Positions 17,914-28,102 of a stretch of 64,000 nt of DNA are shown piece after piece. The notes under the pieces were generated by a model that saw only the letters and a program-made list of their open reading frames with translations, was not told the origin of the DNA and made no database searches. The DNA comes from Flavobacterium sp. HJJ. GTDB taxonomy: Bacteria; Bacteroidota; Bacteroidia; Flavobacteriales; Flavobacteriaceae. The stretch's first letter is position 1. Every line of letters begins with the position of its first letter. The DNA lies in the NCBI RefSeq assembly GCF_015351475.1, contig NZ_JADKPR010000022.1, positions 19,079-83,078 of the forward strand, read 5' to 3'. Both the position numbers and the translations under genes were made by a program.

Positions 17914-20247
17914 TTACTTATTTCTATTCATTTCATTACTCAAAGAATAAGGAACATTTTCTGGCTTACCAGCCCAGTCTCTATTTGGTTTGTCTCCCAA
18001 TTGAAATTCTAATTTTCCTCCATTTTGAATGGTTTCAAAAGTGATAAAACTATTAGAATATGCTTTTTTATTAAGGCTTGCCGACTGTATGTAGAAATTG
18101 CTTTTTGAATTGTCCTTCGAATTTATTTCAAACACATTTCCGTTTTCTAAATGTATTGTTGCTTTCTTAAATAAAGGGCTTCCAATAACATATTGATTAA
18201 CACCCGGAGTAACAGGATAAAACCCTAAAGCACTAAAAACATACCAAGCGGAAGTTTGTCCATTATCTTCATCGCCACAATAACCATCTGGCGTTGGCTT
18301 ATACAATTTTGTTAACACTTCCCTTATTTTCTCTTGTGCTTTATAAGACTTATTGGCATAATTATACAAATAAATCATGTGTTGTATGGGTTGATTTCCA
18401 TGGGCATAATTCCCCATGTCTGCTACCTGCATTTCTCTAATTTCATGAATAGTCTGACCATAATACGAATCATCAAAATTTGGTGGCATTAGGAATACTT
18501 CATCCAATTTTGAAGCAAATTTTTCTTTTCCTCCCATCAAATCGATTAGCCCTTGAACATCATGAAAAACAGACCAAGTGTAGTGTAAACTATTCCCCTC
18601 AGTAAATGCATCGCCCCATTTTAAAGGATTAAAAGGCGTTTGAAAATCACCTTCCTTATTTTTTCCTCTCATAAAATGCGTTGAGGAATCAAATACATTT
18701 TTATAATTCATTGATTTTTTAAAATACGCTGCAGCGATTTCTTTATCACCTAATTTCTCGGCCATTTTGGCTATCGTAAAATCGGCGTAAGCATATTCTA
18801 ATGTTCTTGCCACATTTTCATTAACACCAACATTATAAGGAACATAACCTAAACTATTATAATAATTAAGCCCTTCACGGCCAACAGAACTTACAGGCCT
18901 GCCTTCTTGAACAGTCGCATTTTTTAGAACAGCTTCAAATAATACCTTTGTATCCTTATTTTCTCCGCCTTTTAAAAAAGCATCTGCAATAATTGGAGCC
19001 GAATTAGAACCGACCATACAATCTCTATGTCCAGGACTAGCCCATTCTGGCAGCCAGCCGGATTCTTTATACGTATTGGCGAGACCTTCCATAATATGGC
19101 TGTTCAATTCGGGATACATCATATTAAAAAATGGATAAACGGCTCTGAAAGTGTCCCAAAAACCATTATCGGTAAACATATAACCCGGAACAGTCTTCCC
19201 ATTGTAAGGACTATAATGTACCACTTCATTATGCTTATCAAACTCATAAAATTTTCTTGGAAAAAGTAAAACTCTGTATAAGCAGGAATAAAATGTTCTG
19301 ATATTATCTATATTATCATCTTCTATTTTTATTTTGCATAATTCTTTTTCCCAAATCTGCTTGGCTTTTTCTTTAGTCTGCTCAAAAGTATCTGTGCCAA
19401 TTTCCGCTGCTAAATTTAGTGCTGCCTGTTCAGGACTTATAAAGGAAGACGCAACTTTTACATGAACTGCTTCTCCTTTTTTGGTTTTAAAACCAATTAT
19501 AGCCCCAACATGTTTTCCTTCACTGGAAACGGAATTTTTTATTAATTGCCAACCGTCATTCCAAGTGTGATTTATTTCAAAATCTTTATCAAATTCGGCA
19601 ACAAAATAATTATGAAAATTATCTGGAACACCACCACTATTATTTCTGCAATAGCCAATAATTTTACGTTCTTCGGGTATAATTTTTACCATCGAACCTT
19701 TAAAAAAAGCATCAAGCATTATATATGAAGTTTCGGATTCTGGAAATGTAAACTTAAATTGTGCCGCTCTCTCTGTAGGAGCAACTTCGACTGTAACATC
19801 ATAATCTGCTAAATAAACAGCATAATAATACGGATGTACAATTTCAGCTTTATGAGAAAACCAAGATTCCCGCTCGTCTTCCTTAAACTTTAATTTACCC
19901 GTTACAGCCATTAATGAAAATGCTGCATAATCATTAATCCAAGGACTTGGCTGATGTGTTTGTTTAATTCCTCTAATTTTTTTTGCATTATAATTATATG
20001 TCCAGCCATCACCCATTTTTGAAGTCATTGGTGTCCAGAAATTCATACCCCAAGGAGCTGCGATAACAGGATACGTATTCCCATTAGATAAAGAAAAGTC
20101 AGAATCAGTTCCCATTAAAGGATTGACTAAATCAACTAGATTATTAGTTTCGAAACTATTTTCATTCTTACCTTTTTGCTTAATTTGACTGAATGAAACA
20201 CATCCTAGCATAAGAAAAAAAAGAAGAAATTTAATTGTTTTCATCAT
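17914..20247 (-). CDS. GH92 family protein with Gln in place of the catalytic acid
   Basis: A secreted 777-residue GH92 protein (MMKTIKFLLFFLMLGCVSFSQ; LGC may also act as a lipobox). It has PLMGTDSDFSLSNGNTYP, the base motif GDEDNGQTSAW and the usual two-domain layout. The catalytic-acid motif, HGNEPSHH in two sister proteins here, reads HGNQPIQH, with Gln619 instead of Glu. In the Cellulosimicrobium GH92 enzyme that uncaps mannose-1-phospho-6-mannose, the acid is also a Gln, because a phosphate leaving group needs no protonation. This protein may therefore remove mannose from phosphodiester-capped (fungal-type) N-glycans. The transfer of function is inference. Confidence 0.88.
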   Translation of the reverse strand: MMKTIKFLLFFLMLGCVSFSQIKQKGKNENSFETNNLVDLVNPLMGTDSDFSLSNGNTYPVIAAPWGMNFWTPMTSKMGDGWTYNYNAKKIRGIKQTHQPSPWINDYAAFSLMAVTGKLKFKEDERESWFSHKAEIVHPYYYAVYLADYDVTVEVAPTERAAQFKFTFPESETSYIMLDAFFKGSMVKIIPEERKIIGYCRNNSGGVPDNFHNYFVAEFDKDFEINHTWNDGWQLIKNSVSSEGKHVGAIIGFKTKKGEAVHVKVASSFISPEQAALNLAAEIGTDTFEQTKEKAKQIWEKELCKIKIEDDNIDNIRTFYSCLYRVLLFPRKFYEFDKHNEVVHYSPYNGKTVPGYMFTDNGFWDTFRAVYPFFNMMYPELNSHIMEGLANTYKESGWLPEWASPGHRDCMVGSNSAPIIADAFLKGGENKDTKVLFEAVLKNATVQEGRPVSSVGREGLNYYNSLGYVPYNVGVNENVARTLEYAYADFTIAKMAEKLGDKEIAAAYFKKSMNYKNVFDSSTHFMRGKNKEGDFQTPFNPLKWGDAFTEGNSLHYTWSVFHDVQGLIDLMGGKEKFASKLDEVFLMPPNFDDSYYGQTIHEIREMQVADMGNYAHGNQPIQHMIYLYNYANKSYKAQEKIREVLTKLYKPTPDGYCGDEDNGQTSAWYVFSALGFYPVTPGVNQYVIGSPLFKKATIHLENGNVFEINSKDNSKSNFYIQSASLNKKAYSNSFITFETIQNGGKLEFQLGDKPNRDWAGKPENVPYSLSNEMNRNK

Positions 20248-20256
20248 GATGATTTT

Positions 20257-21582
20257 TTAATTATTCTCTATTACTTGTCCTTTATCTCCATAAAGCGCCA
20301 CTTCGCCCTCTAGCTGTAATGCGATTACGGTAACCTCTGTATCTTGAACTTCCTCAGGTAAATCAATATACAATAAGCCTGGCACTTCGCTCCAATATTG
20401 TTTTCCTACTACATTTGTCGTTAATTTTGTGCCATTACCAACCACCCAGGCTCTGTTGACTTTATTTTTCAATCCTTTTATTAAAAGAGGTCCATTAGGT
20501 TTATTATCAACGTATAAATACAATATAGTTTTATCTTTAGATAGTGCGGTATAACCATTAAAATATCCAAAAGGGATTCCTGCTCTAGTGCCATATACAG
20601 CTTCTGCATGTTTATTTGTCCATCTGCCAATTCCTTTTAAAACAGCCACTTGTTCCTCTGGAATAGTGCCATCTGGTTTAGGTCCAATATCCAGAAGTAA
20701 ATTGCCTCCCATACTAATACAATCAACAAAAATTCGAATAAGCTGATTAACACTTTTGTAATTTTTATCATTGGGCTGATATCCCCAAGAATTGTTCATT
20801 GTCATACATAATTCCCAATAATTATTATCTGGTTTAACTATGGGAACACCTTGCTCGGGAGTGGCATAATCGCCATAACCCTGCAATCTAGAATTGATTA
20901 TGGTATTAGGTGTTTTTTGCAACAACAATTCTCGGATTTCTTTAGCTTTCCACTTCTCAGCAGATTGTTCCCAATCGCCGTCAAACCAATATAAATCGGG
21001 ATTGAATTTTGTTAACTCTTCTAATTGTCCAAAATTGAATTTAGTAAATGCATTCCACTTGGTATCGTCATTAGTATAGCGTTTTTGGTCTCTCAAAAAA
21101 TTAGGATAATCTGGATTTGACCAATCAAGCAATGAATAATAAAGTCCAATCTTTAAATTTTGCTTACGAGCTACATTTACAAACGGCGTAATTAAATCTC
21201 TCTTTGCTTTCGTTTTTTTTACAACATTTAAATCGCTTTGTTTAGTGTCCCAAAGTGCAACACCATCATGATGTTTTGTCGTAATTACAGTGTATTTAGC
21301 ACCACTTTCTTTAATAAGCTGTGCCCATTGCTCGGGATCGTAATTCTTTGCTGTAAATCCATCTAACTGCTTCATATAATCAGTATAGGAAATGTATTTA
21401 TTATAAAAAGACCATGACTCATCTATACCATTGACGGAGTAAATACCCCAATGAATAAAAACACCTAATTTAGCATCTTTAAACCACTCCATCCGATCTT
21501 CATTTGTCCCCTTTTTTTCTTGTCCAATCGTTTGAATTACTGCCAAAAAAAATAAGACTACTGCTATTTTAATTTTTTTCAT
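20257..21582 (-). CDS. GH29 alpha-L-fucosidase
   Basis: A compact 441-residue fucosidase with signal peptide (MKKIKIAVVLFFLAVIQTIGQ). Visible motifs: LGVFIHWGIYSVNG, TTKHHDGVALWD, YYSLLDWSNPDY, and the nucleophile Asp201 in YWFDGDWE. A short beta-sandwich C-terminal domain follows. It lies nine bases after the GH92 start codon on the opposite flank and 11 after GH20, clearly within the same transcript. It resembles GH29-A enzymes with broad alpha-fucosidase activity, but subfamily assignment by eye is not firm. Confidence 0.92.
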   Translation of the reverse strand: MKKIKIAVVLFFLAVIQTIGQEKKGTNEDRMEWFKDAKLGVFIHWGIYSVNGIDESWSFYNKYISYTDYMKQLDGFTAKNYDPEQWAQLIKESGAKYTVITTKHHDGVALWDTKQSDLNVVKKTKAKRDLITPFVNVARKQNLKIGLYYSLLDWSNPDYPNFLRDQKRYTNDDTKWNAFTKFNFGQLEELTKFNPDLYWFDGDWEQSAEKWKAKEIRELLLQKTPNTIINSRLQGYGDYATPEQGVPIVKPDNNYWELCMTMNNSWGYQPNDKNYKSVNQLIRIFVDCISMGGNLLLDIGPKPDGTIPEEQVAVLKGIGRWTNKHAEAVYGTRAGIPFGYFNGYTALSKDKTILYLYVDNKPNGPLLIKGLKNKVNRAWVVGNGTKLTTNVVGKQYWSEVPGLLYIDLPEEVQDTEVTVIALQLEGEVALYGDKGQVIENN

Positions 21583-21593
21583 AAGTGTAATTG

Positions 21594-23915
21594 TTAATTC
21601 ACTACGATTTCATCAACAAATAACCAAGTACCGCCTCCGCTTGGCGCTTTTCCTAAATTTGTGGCAATTACTTTTATAAACCTTGCCTTTTTTGTGTCAA
21701 AACTCACTTTAAAATCTTTCAATTCTGTATTTATATTTGAAGCAAATGCTCGTTCTGTTTTTGCGGTTTCTTTATAATTAATCCCATCATCAGAAACATA
21801 CACTGTAACGGCTGTCGGGAAATAAATACCCGAACCCTGACTCTCTAAACTGCCCAAGATAACGTGTTCTATGTCCTGCTTAATTCCTAAATCTATCACT
21901 GCTTCCATATCGTTATTAAGCCAAGCCTGCCATTGTCCGTCATGAAAGTTTTTTGTTCCTCTGATGATATTAACGAGACTTAAATCACCATCTCCTTTAT
22001 AATTTTCATTAAATGGAGTTTTAAATTGTATTGCACTTCCTGATGCTTTATGAAACGTAATAGTATCTGTAAAAGTTTTACCTATCGGCTGATTGTCTTT
22101 GAACAATGAGGCTTTTATAACCGTAGTTTTGTCTATTTGAATAGCTCCTTGGTATTTTACTGCACTTTGAGTAATCTCCTGATCTCCCAACACATATCGA
22201 ATATCTGGTTTGGAGAATTCATTCTGCAGGCTTATTGATACTTTTTTGCTTGCAATATCTACTTTGCTTGAAGCCGCTATTAAGTAGGCACTTTTCGCAT
22301 AATTGATTCCTAAATAATCATAACGCTGAAACAAAGGATTAATTCGAGATGAGAAATCATCCCAGTTACGAGACTCTTTTGTACTCCATAACGTTTCTGA
22401 AAAAGCGGCTAATCTTGGAAAAAGCATGTATTCTGAAAGTGCATCAGTATTAATAAATTCTGCCCATAAATTAGCGTGGCCTCCTAATATGTGTTTTGCA
22501 GTTTCTGAACTCATCGCATCGGCAATTGGGTCGAATTCATATACGGTATGCAAAGGCAAAAATGCATTGAAAGCTGTAGGTTCATCATTTTGTGGCCCTT
22601 GGTAAAAATTAAAATAGCAGTGAGATTCCGGTGTCATAATAACATCGTGTTTTTGTTCCGCAGCTTCTATTCCGCCTTTTGTTCCTCTCCAGCTCATTAC
22701 AGTTGCTTCCGGAGCCAGACCCCCTTCCAGGATTTCATCCCAGCCAATCATTTTTTTACCTTTCGAATTGATGTATTTTTCTATTCTTTTTACAAAATAG
22801 CTTTGCAGTTCATTTACATCTTTTAAACCTTCAGCCTGAATTCTTTTTTGACAATAGGGACACGTTTTCCAATGATCTTTGGTTGCTTCATCTCCGCCAA
22901 TATGAATGTATTTTGATGGAAAAACAGCAATAACTTCGTCTATAACATTTTCTAAAAATTCAAAAGTACTTTCCTTTCCTGCGCAGAAAATATCGGTAAT
23001 AGGCCAAACACCGCCAGAAGGCACTGCGATTGGTTTTTCGACACAAGATAAAAACGGATAAGCTGCAATTGCCGAACTTACGTGTGCCGGCATTTCGATT
23101 TCGGGAATGATCTCAACATTTTTAATTACTGCATAAGCCACAATTTCTTTCAGTTCTTTCTGTGTCAGGAAGCCTCCATATGTTCCTTTTTGGTTCGGAT
23201 CATTAACGGCTCTTGCGTTCCATGCTTTATCTTCCTGATCGACTCTCCATGCACCAACTTCAGTCAGCTTAGGGTATTTTTTAATTTCCATTCTCCAGCC
23301 TTGATCATCGACCATGTGCAAACGCAAAACATTCATTTTGTGCATTGCTAAACGGTCTATCGTCTTTAGGATGTACTCCTTTCCAAAAAAATGACGGGAT
23401 AAATCCAGCATTAAACCTCTTTGTTCAAAGCGGGGCTTGTCTTTTATTTCTATCGCAGGAATTATCCATTCTGTATTAGCAATAACTGTTTTGCTTTCTA
23501 TAGCCACAGGAAGTAATTGACGCAACGTTTCTAGCGCGTACATAAAACCAGCACTGTTTTTTGCCGTAATAATTACATTGTTTTTGGATGCTTTTAATTC
23601 GTAGGCTTCGTTCTCAAAACTAGTATTGACAACAAATTGCACATAATTGCTTTTTGGAGCTTTAGACGTAATTTGTAATTTGAATCCCGCCGCTTTTTCG
23701 AATTTAGAGATAAATGAATTTGCACTTTCCTTTTGAGATTTATCAGTAATTACCAATTTTGTTTTTTCTGAAAATTCAAATACTCCTGCTACAATTTTTA
23801 ACGAGGCAGGTTTCGGAATGATCTGAATATCTTTATCTGTAAATACTTTTTGTGCAAAACAAAAATTACATACAAATGCTGTAATCACAAGTATGATAGA
23901 GGATAACTTCTTCAT
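21594..23915 (-). CDS. GH20 beta-N-acetylhexosaminidase
   Basis: A 773-residue enzyme that removes terminal beta-GlcNAc/GalNAc by substrate-assisted catalysis. Order: signal peptide (ending CFAQ), GH20b non-catalytic domain (about 30-150), and a TIM barrel with the catalytic pair Asp342-Glu343 in HIGGDEATKDHW. A chitobiase-type beta domain (RYVLGDQEITQSAV...) and a C-terminal F5/8-type discoidin-like domain (DLGIKQDIEHVILGSLESQ...) complete it. It starts two bases from the GH2 stop codon. In N-glycan breakdown it would act after galactose removal on antennae, and could also split the chitobiose core. Confidence 0.94.
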   Translation of the reverse strand: MKKLSSIILVITAFVCNFCFAQKVFTDKDIQIIPKPASLKIVAGVFEFSEKTKLVITDKSQKESANSFISKFEKAAGFKLQITSKAPKSNYVQFVVNTSFENEAYELKASKNNVIITAKNSAGFMYALETLRQLLPVAIESKTVIANTEWIIPAIEIKDKPRFEQRGLMLDLSRHFFGKEYILKTIDRLAMHKMNVLRLHMVDDQGWRMEIKKYPKLTEVGAWRVDQEDKAWNARAVNDPNQKGTYGGFLTQKELKEIVAYAVIKNVEIIPEIEMPAHVSSAIAAYPFLSCVEKPIAVPSGGVWPITDIFCAGKESTFEFLENVIDEVIAVFPSKYIHIGGDEATKDHWKTCPYCQKRIQAEGLKDVNELQSYFVKRIEKYINSKGKKMIGWDEILEGGLAPEATVMSWRGTKGGIEAAEQKHDVIMTPESHCYFNFYQGPQNDEPTAFNAFLPLHTVYEFDPIADAMSSETAKHILGGHANLWAEFINTDALSEYMLFPRLAAFSETLWSTKESRNWDDFSSRINPLFQRYDYLGINYAKSAYLIAASSKVDIASKKVSISLQNEFSKPDIRYVLGDQEITQSAVKYQGAIQIDKTTVIKASLFKDNQPIGKTFTDTITFHKASGSAIQFKTPFNENYKGDGDLSLVNIIRGTKNFHDGQWQAWLNNDMEAVIDLGIKQDIEHVILGSLESQGSGIYFPTAVTVYVSDDGINYKETAKTERAFASNINTELKDFKVSFDTKKARFIKVIATNLGKAPSGGGTWLFVDEIVVN

Positions 23916-23916
23916 G

Positions 23917-26900
23917 TTATTTATTTAATGATGGTGTTATTTTAAATTGATACTGATACATTTTGTCTCTCAGCAGGTATTTTTCCATTGGCCAAGCCTG
24001 CCAGCTGTCGATTCCTCCTACTCCCATTTGTTTGTAATCTATCTTTAAACTCGTCAAATCTCTTTCTTTAAGTTCCTCAGAATGTCTTTGATTTTTCTCT
24101 AATCCATCGTCTAAATCTTCATTTAAAAAGTGTAAAGCTGTAACACTCAGAAATTCATCCGAAGTAAACTTTATTTTTAAATCAGTATTTGATACTTCCA
24201 GCCACCTAACATCTGTTTTATTTCCTGTTTCCTGTGGCCGGATATACGGATAAAATTGTTCTGAAACGGTTTGGTTGTAAATTCCGACTTGAGAACTGTA
24301 ATTTCTGTCGATATAATTTTCATGAGGACCTCTTCCGTAGTAGCTCATAGTGCTAAAATCCTTCGGAAGAATAATTTCCATTCCAAATCTTGGCAGCATT
24401 GGCACTTCTTTCGTTTTATCAATATACAGCTGCTCTTTTACATTTAGTTCACCGTTGCTGTTTATTTCATAAGTAAGTTCTAATTGTGAAGAAACCTGAG
24501 GAAGACTGTACGTTGCTTTTACCTGCACTTTATTGTCTTTTGTAATCGTGTAAGTCCAGCTTACAAGTGTTTGATTATCGGTTGCTTCTTTCCAAGCTGC
24601 AAGATTCCTTTGAAAATTAGCTCCAAAATCATTATCGTTTGGTGCTCTCCAAAAATTAGGACGCAATTGATAACCCTCTTTTAAAATGGGCTGATTGTTG
24701 AATGAATAAGCATTTATAAATCCTGATTTTTTATCAAAAACTATTTCAGCTTTATCACTTTTAAATACGGTACTGTTCTCTTTTTTCTCTACAGCAATTT
24801 TTCCAGTGCCTTCAATTTTTATATCGTTTTTCCAGCTTCCTTTGTATGCAAGCTGTTCTGTTGCTATCTCAAAACCTTTTGGCAAAAAGGGTTCATCTTG
24901 TTTGATGTGATAGGAAACATTGATAAATGCTTCACGAAACTGCTTTCCATCTAGATTAATTGGTAAGGTAAACGATTTTGTTTCATGAGAGCTAATGTCT
25001 AAATTATCGATAACACCGTTCGCGACTTCTTTTCCGTCTAAAATTAATTTCCAATGCAAACTCACATTGTTTAAGTTTTTAAAGAAAAATTCATTGTAAA
25101 CTTTAATTGTTGTCGTTGCTGCATTATCCCAAGAAGTATGAATGTCCTGATATACATTTCGCATTTCAAAAGCATGCGGATTTGGTTTTCTATCCGGGCT
25201 GAAAACGCCATTGTTTAGAAAATTATTATCACTTGGTACATCTTTAGGGCCAAAATCGCCGCCGTAAGCAAAAACAACTGTTCCGTCTGGCTGTGTTTTA
25301 TAAACCGATTGATCGATCATATCCCAGATAAATCCTCCCTGAAAATTAGGATGCGCTCTAATAACATCCCAATAGTCTTTAAAATTACCCATCGAATTCC
25401 CCATTGCATGCGCATATTCACATTGAATATACGGACGATCGGGATGTGGATTTGCCTGAATGTATTCTTCCATTTTATTTGGGGAACTGTACATTGGGTC
25501 GATAATATCAGAATCCCAATCGTATTTTAAATCTTTTCCGTCCCAAGCTCCAGCAGTTGCTCTCTCGTACTGAATTGGTCTTGATTTATCACGGTTTTTT
25601 ATCCACAAATATCCTCTGTAAAAGTTGTAGCCGTTACCTGCTTCATTGCCCATACTCCAGATAATTACAGAAGTATGGTTTTTGTCTCTTTCTACCATAC
25701 GCTGCATCCGCTGTAGATGTGCCAATTCCCAATCTGGTTTATTTCCTAGTGTTTTGGTAATATCATAACCCATACCGTGGGATTCTAAATTGGCTTCATC
25801 CACTACATAAATTCCGTATTTATCACATAAGTCATAAAAATATTCATCATTTGGATAATGTGATGTTCTCACCGCATTGATGTTAAATTCTTTCATCAAT
25901 TTAATATCTTCTTCCATTCGTTCTCGGGAAACGGTTTGTCCAGTAACGGGATCCGTTTCGTGACGGTTAACTCCTTTTATGTAAACTGGTTTTCCGTTTA
26001 CTAACAGCTGTCCCCCTTTTATTTCTACTTTTCTAAAGCCGACTTTTTGATGGATAACTTCTACAACTTTTCCTTTTTTATCTTTTAAAATAAAATCTAC
26101 CTGATATAAATTTGGAATTTCTGCACTCCATTTTTTTGGATTATTTACAGCAAATTCAAATGTTCCTTTTTTAGATAATTCAGATACTGTGATATTTTTT
26201 GAAGCAATAATCGTTTCGCCGTCTTTTAGTTTTACTTCTAATGTGTAGCTGTCATTTTTATTTAAACCTGAAAACTCCGTGGAGATTTTCAAACTCCCGT
26301 TTACATACGAAGCGTCCAGATCTGGAATGATTTCATAATCTTTCAAATGCACTTTATTTCTGGCGATCAGATACGTATCTCGTGTAATACCGCTCATTCT
26401 CCAGAAATCCTGACATTCTAAATAGGAACCGTCACTCCATTTCATTACTTTTAATGTGATGGTGTTTTTACCGGTTTTTAAATATTTATTTAAATTGAAT
26501 TCAGACGGTAACTTACCATCTTCGCCATAACCAACATAAATGCCATTTATCCAAACCGTAAGATTTGATTTTGCAGCGCCAACATGCAGAAAAATATCTT
26601 TTCCCTCCCAGCTTTTATCAACCGTAATTTCTCTTCTATACACTCCAGTCGGATTATAGGCTGTTGGAACAAAAGGTGGTTTTATTGCAATATATTTAGC
26701 AAAATCATAGGTGGTATTGGTATAAATAGGATATCCGTAACCATTTACATCCCAGCTGGCAGGGATTTTAAAGTTGTCCCAGTTTTTATCATCAAAAGTG
26801 TTGCTCTCAAATCCGATTGGTAAATCATTTGGACTGTCTACGTATTTAAATTTCCAAGTTCCATTTAAATCCAGATAATTTTTAGATTGCCTCCAGTCGT

Positions 26901-27063
26901 TTTGAGCCACCGCTTCATTTTCAAAAACAAAATAAGAGGCATGCATTGGTTCTCTGTTCTCTTCATTGATTTTTTCATTCAGCCAAAAAGGAGTAGCATC
27001 TTGCGCTAAACAAGGTAACGAGACTGTTAAAAATAATAGTATAGCTGAGAGACTGATTTTCAT
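23917..27063 (-). CDS. GH2 LacZ-type beta-galactosidase
   Basis: A 1048-residue GH2 enzyme with signal peptide (MKISLSAILLFLTVSLPCLAQ). Domains in order: sugar-binding sandwich, immunoglobulin-like, TIM barrel with acid/base Glu474 in WSMGNEAGNG and nucleophile Glu549 in QCEYAHAMGNS, a further sandwich, and the beta-galactosidase small-chain domain at the C-terminus (YYGRGPHENYIDR...). The QCEYAHAMGNS block is typical of LacZ and argues against beta-mannosidase. The open frame reaches 27147, overlapping the preceding gene. The ATG at 27063 gives a signal peptide and a 16-base gap, so it is chosen. It likely trims beta-1,4-galactose from LacNAc antennae ahead of GH20. Confidence 0.93.
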   Translation of the reverse strand: MKISLSAILLFLTVSLPCLAQDATPFWLNEKINEENREPMHASYFVFENEAVAQNDWRQSKNYLDLNGTWKFKYVDSPNDLPIGFESNTFDDKNWDNFKIPASWDVNGYGYPIYTNTTYDFAKYIAIKPPFVPTAYNPTGVYRREITVDKSWEGKDIFLHVGAAKSNLTVWINGIYVGYGEDGKLPSEFNLNKYLKTGKNTITLKVMKWSDGSYLECQDFWRMSGITRDTYLIARNKVHLKDYEIIPDLDASYVNGSLKISTEFSGLNKNDSYTLEVKLKDGETIIASKNITVSELSKKGTFEFAVNNPKKWSAEIPNLYQVDFILKDKKGKVVEVIHQKVGFRKVEIKGGQLLVNGKPVYIKGVNRHETDPVTGQTVSRERMEEDIKLMKEFNINAVRTSHYPNDEYFYDLCDKYGIYVVDEANLESHGMGYDITKTLGNKPDWELAHLQRMQRMVERDKNHTSVIIWSMGNEAGNGYNFYRGYLWIKNRDKSRPIQYERATAGAWDGKDLKYDWDSDIIDPMYSSPNKMEEYIQANPHPDRPYIQCEYAHAMGNSMGNFKDYWDVIRAHPNFQGGFIWDMIDQSVYKTQPDGTVVFAYGGDFGPKDVPSDNNFLNNGVFSPDRKPNPHAFEMRNVYQDIHTSWDNAATTTIKVYNEFFFKNLNNVSLHWKLILDGKEVANGVIDNLDISSHETKSFTLPINLDGKQFREAFINVSYHIKQDEPFLPKGFEIATEQLAYKGSWKNDIKIEGTGKIAVEKKENSTVFKSDKAEIVFDKKSGFINAYSFNNQPILKEGYQLRPNFWRAPNDNDFGANFQRNLAAWKEATDNQTLVSWTYTITKDNKVQVKATYSLPQVSSQLELTYEINSNGELNVKEQLYIDKTKEVPMLPRFGMEIILPKDFSTMSYYGRGPHENYIDRNYSSQVGIYNQTVSEQFYPYIRPQETGNKTDVRWLEVSNTDLKIKFTSDEFLSVTALHFLNEDLDDGLEKNQRHSEELKERDLTSLKIDYKQMGVGGIDSWQAWPMEKYLLRDKMYQYQFKITPSLNK

Positions 27064-27079
27064 CAAATTAATTTTATAA

Positions 27080-28090
27080 TTATTTCCAGGGCATTTTAAA
27101 TTTAGCATCTTCCATTCTATGTCCTTTTTCATCATCAGAAACTGCATAATTAAAACCTGATCTTAGGCTGTACCCTGCATGCTCGCCATCTTTATTCAAT
27201 GCTATAAAACCAACTTGCAGATATTCCATGTCTTTATGGTTTTTATGCTTGTTGTAAATCCGTTCTGTGATTTCTTTGCAGGCATCAAAAGGCGATTTTC
27301 CCTGACGCATTAATTCGACCACCATGGCACTTCCTGCAGTTCTAATCACAGCTTCACCTAGACCAGTTGCTGCAGCTGCACCAACTTCGTTATCCAGGAA
27401 AAGACCCGCGCCGATTATGGGGGAATCACCGACGCGACCGTGCATTTTCCAGGCGGCGCCGCTAGTAGTACAGCCACCGGTAAGATTTCCATCTTGATCT
27501 AACATTAGCATGCTTATGGTATCATGATTTTCTATATTGATTACTGGCTTATATTTAGAATCTTCGAGCCATTTTTTCCAGTCTTTTTCAGATTCTGGCG
27601 TTAACAGGTTTTCTTCTTTGAACCCCTCAGAAAGTGCAAATTGAAGTGCTCCCTGACCCGCCAGCATCACGTGCGGTGTGTTTTGCAATACTCTTTTGGC
27701 TACCGAAATAGGATGCATAATACCTTGCAGAAAACAAACCGAACCACAATTGCTATTGTGATCCATAATGCAGGCATCTAAAGTTACTTTTCCATCGCGG
27801 TCAGGATAGCCACCATAACCAACGCTTCGAACCTTTGGATCAGCTTCAGGAATTTTCATTCCGGCTTCAAGCGCATCTAAGGCTGGTTTTCCTGCTTTTA
27901 ATTGTTTCCATGTTTCTTCATTAGCAGGTAAACCATGATTCCATGTTGAAATAACAACAGGCTTTTTTTGCTTTTTTTCAATGCCTTCCGTTTTATTCTC
28001 TGTAGCAGCAAGTCCGCTATGACCAAAAAATGAACTTACGGCCAACGTGCCTAAAGTAGTTTTTTTTATAAAATCTCTTCTGTTTGACAT
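27080..28090 (-). CDS. N4-(beta-N-acetylglucosaminyl)-L-asparaginase (glycosylasparaginase)
   Basis: A 336-residue Ntn-hydrolase that splits GlcNAc-Asn into aspartate and amino-GlcNAc. It is made as an inactive precursor that cuts itself before the nucleophile Thr191 in NHDTISM. Downstream, GGCTTSGAAWKMHGRVGD and GLGEAVIRTAG match the Flavobacterium glycosylasparaginase pattern. The N-terminus carries a twin-arginine signal (SNRRDFIKKTTLGTLAVSSFFG), so it is folded in the cytoplasm and exported to the periplasm. It processes Asn-linked stubs left when peptide is degraded before PNGase acts. That gives a second route to the core GlcNAc alongside PNGase F-II. Confidence 0.93.
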   Translation of the reverse strand: MSNRRDFIKKTTLGTLAVSSFFGHSGLAATENKTEGIEKKQKKPVVISTWNHGLPANEETWKQLKAGKPALDALEAGMKIPEADPKVRSVGYGGYPDRDGKVTLDACIMDHNSNCGSVCFLQGIMHPISVAKRVLQNTPHVMLAGQGALQFALSEGFKEENLLTPESEKDWKKWLEDSKYKPVINIENHDTISMLMLDQDGNLTGGCTTSGAAWKMHGRVGDSPIIGAGLFLDNEVGAAAATGLGEAVIRTAGSAMVVELMRQGKSPFDACKEITERIYNKHKNHKDMEYLQVGFIALNKDGEHAGYSLRSGFNYAVSDDEKGHRMEDAKFKMPWK

Positions 28091-28102
28091 AAGTTTTAGT
28101 TT

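Noticed and set aside
23917..27063. GH2 as beta-mannosidase for the N-glycan core
   Set aside because: The nucleophile block QCEYAHAMGNS and the C-terminal small-chain domain are those of LacZ-type beta-galactosidases.
27064..27147. GH2 start at 27147 overlapping the glycosylasparaginase gene
   Set aside because: The overlap would add 28 residues before a clean signal peptide. The ATG at 27063 leaves a usual 16-base gap.
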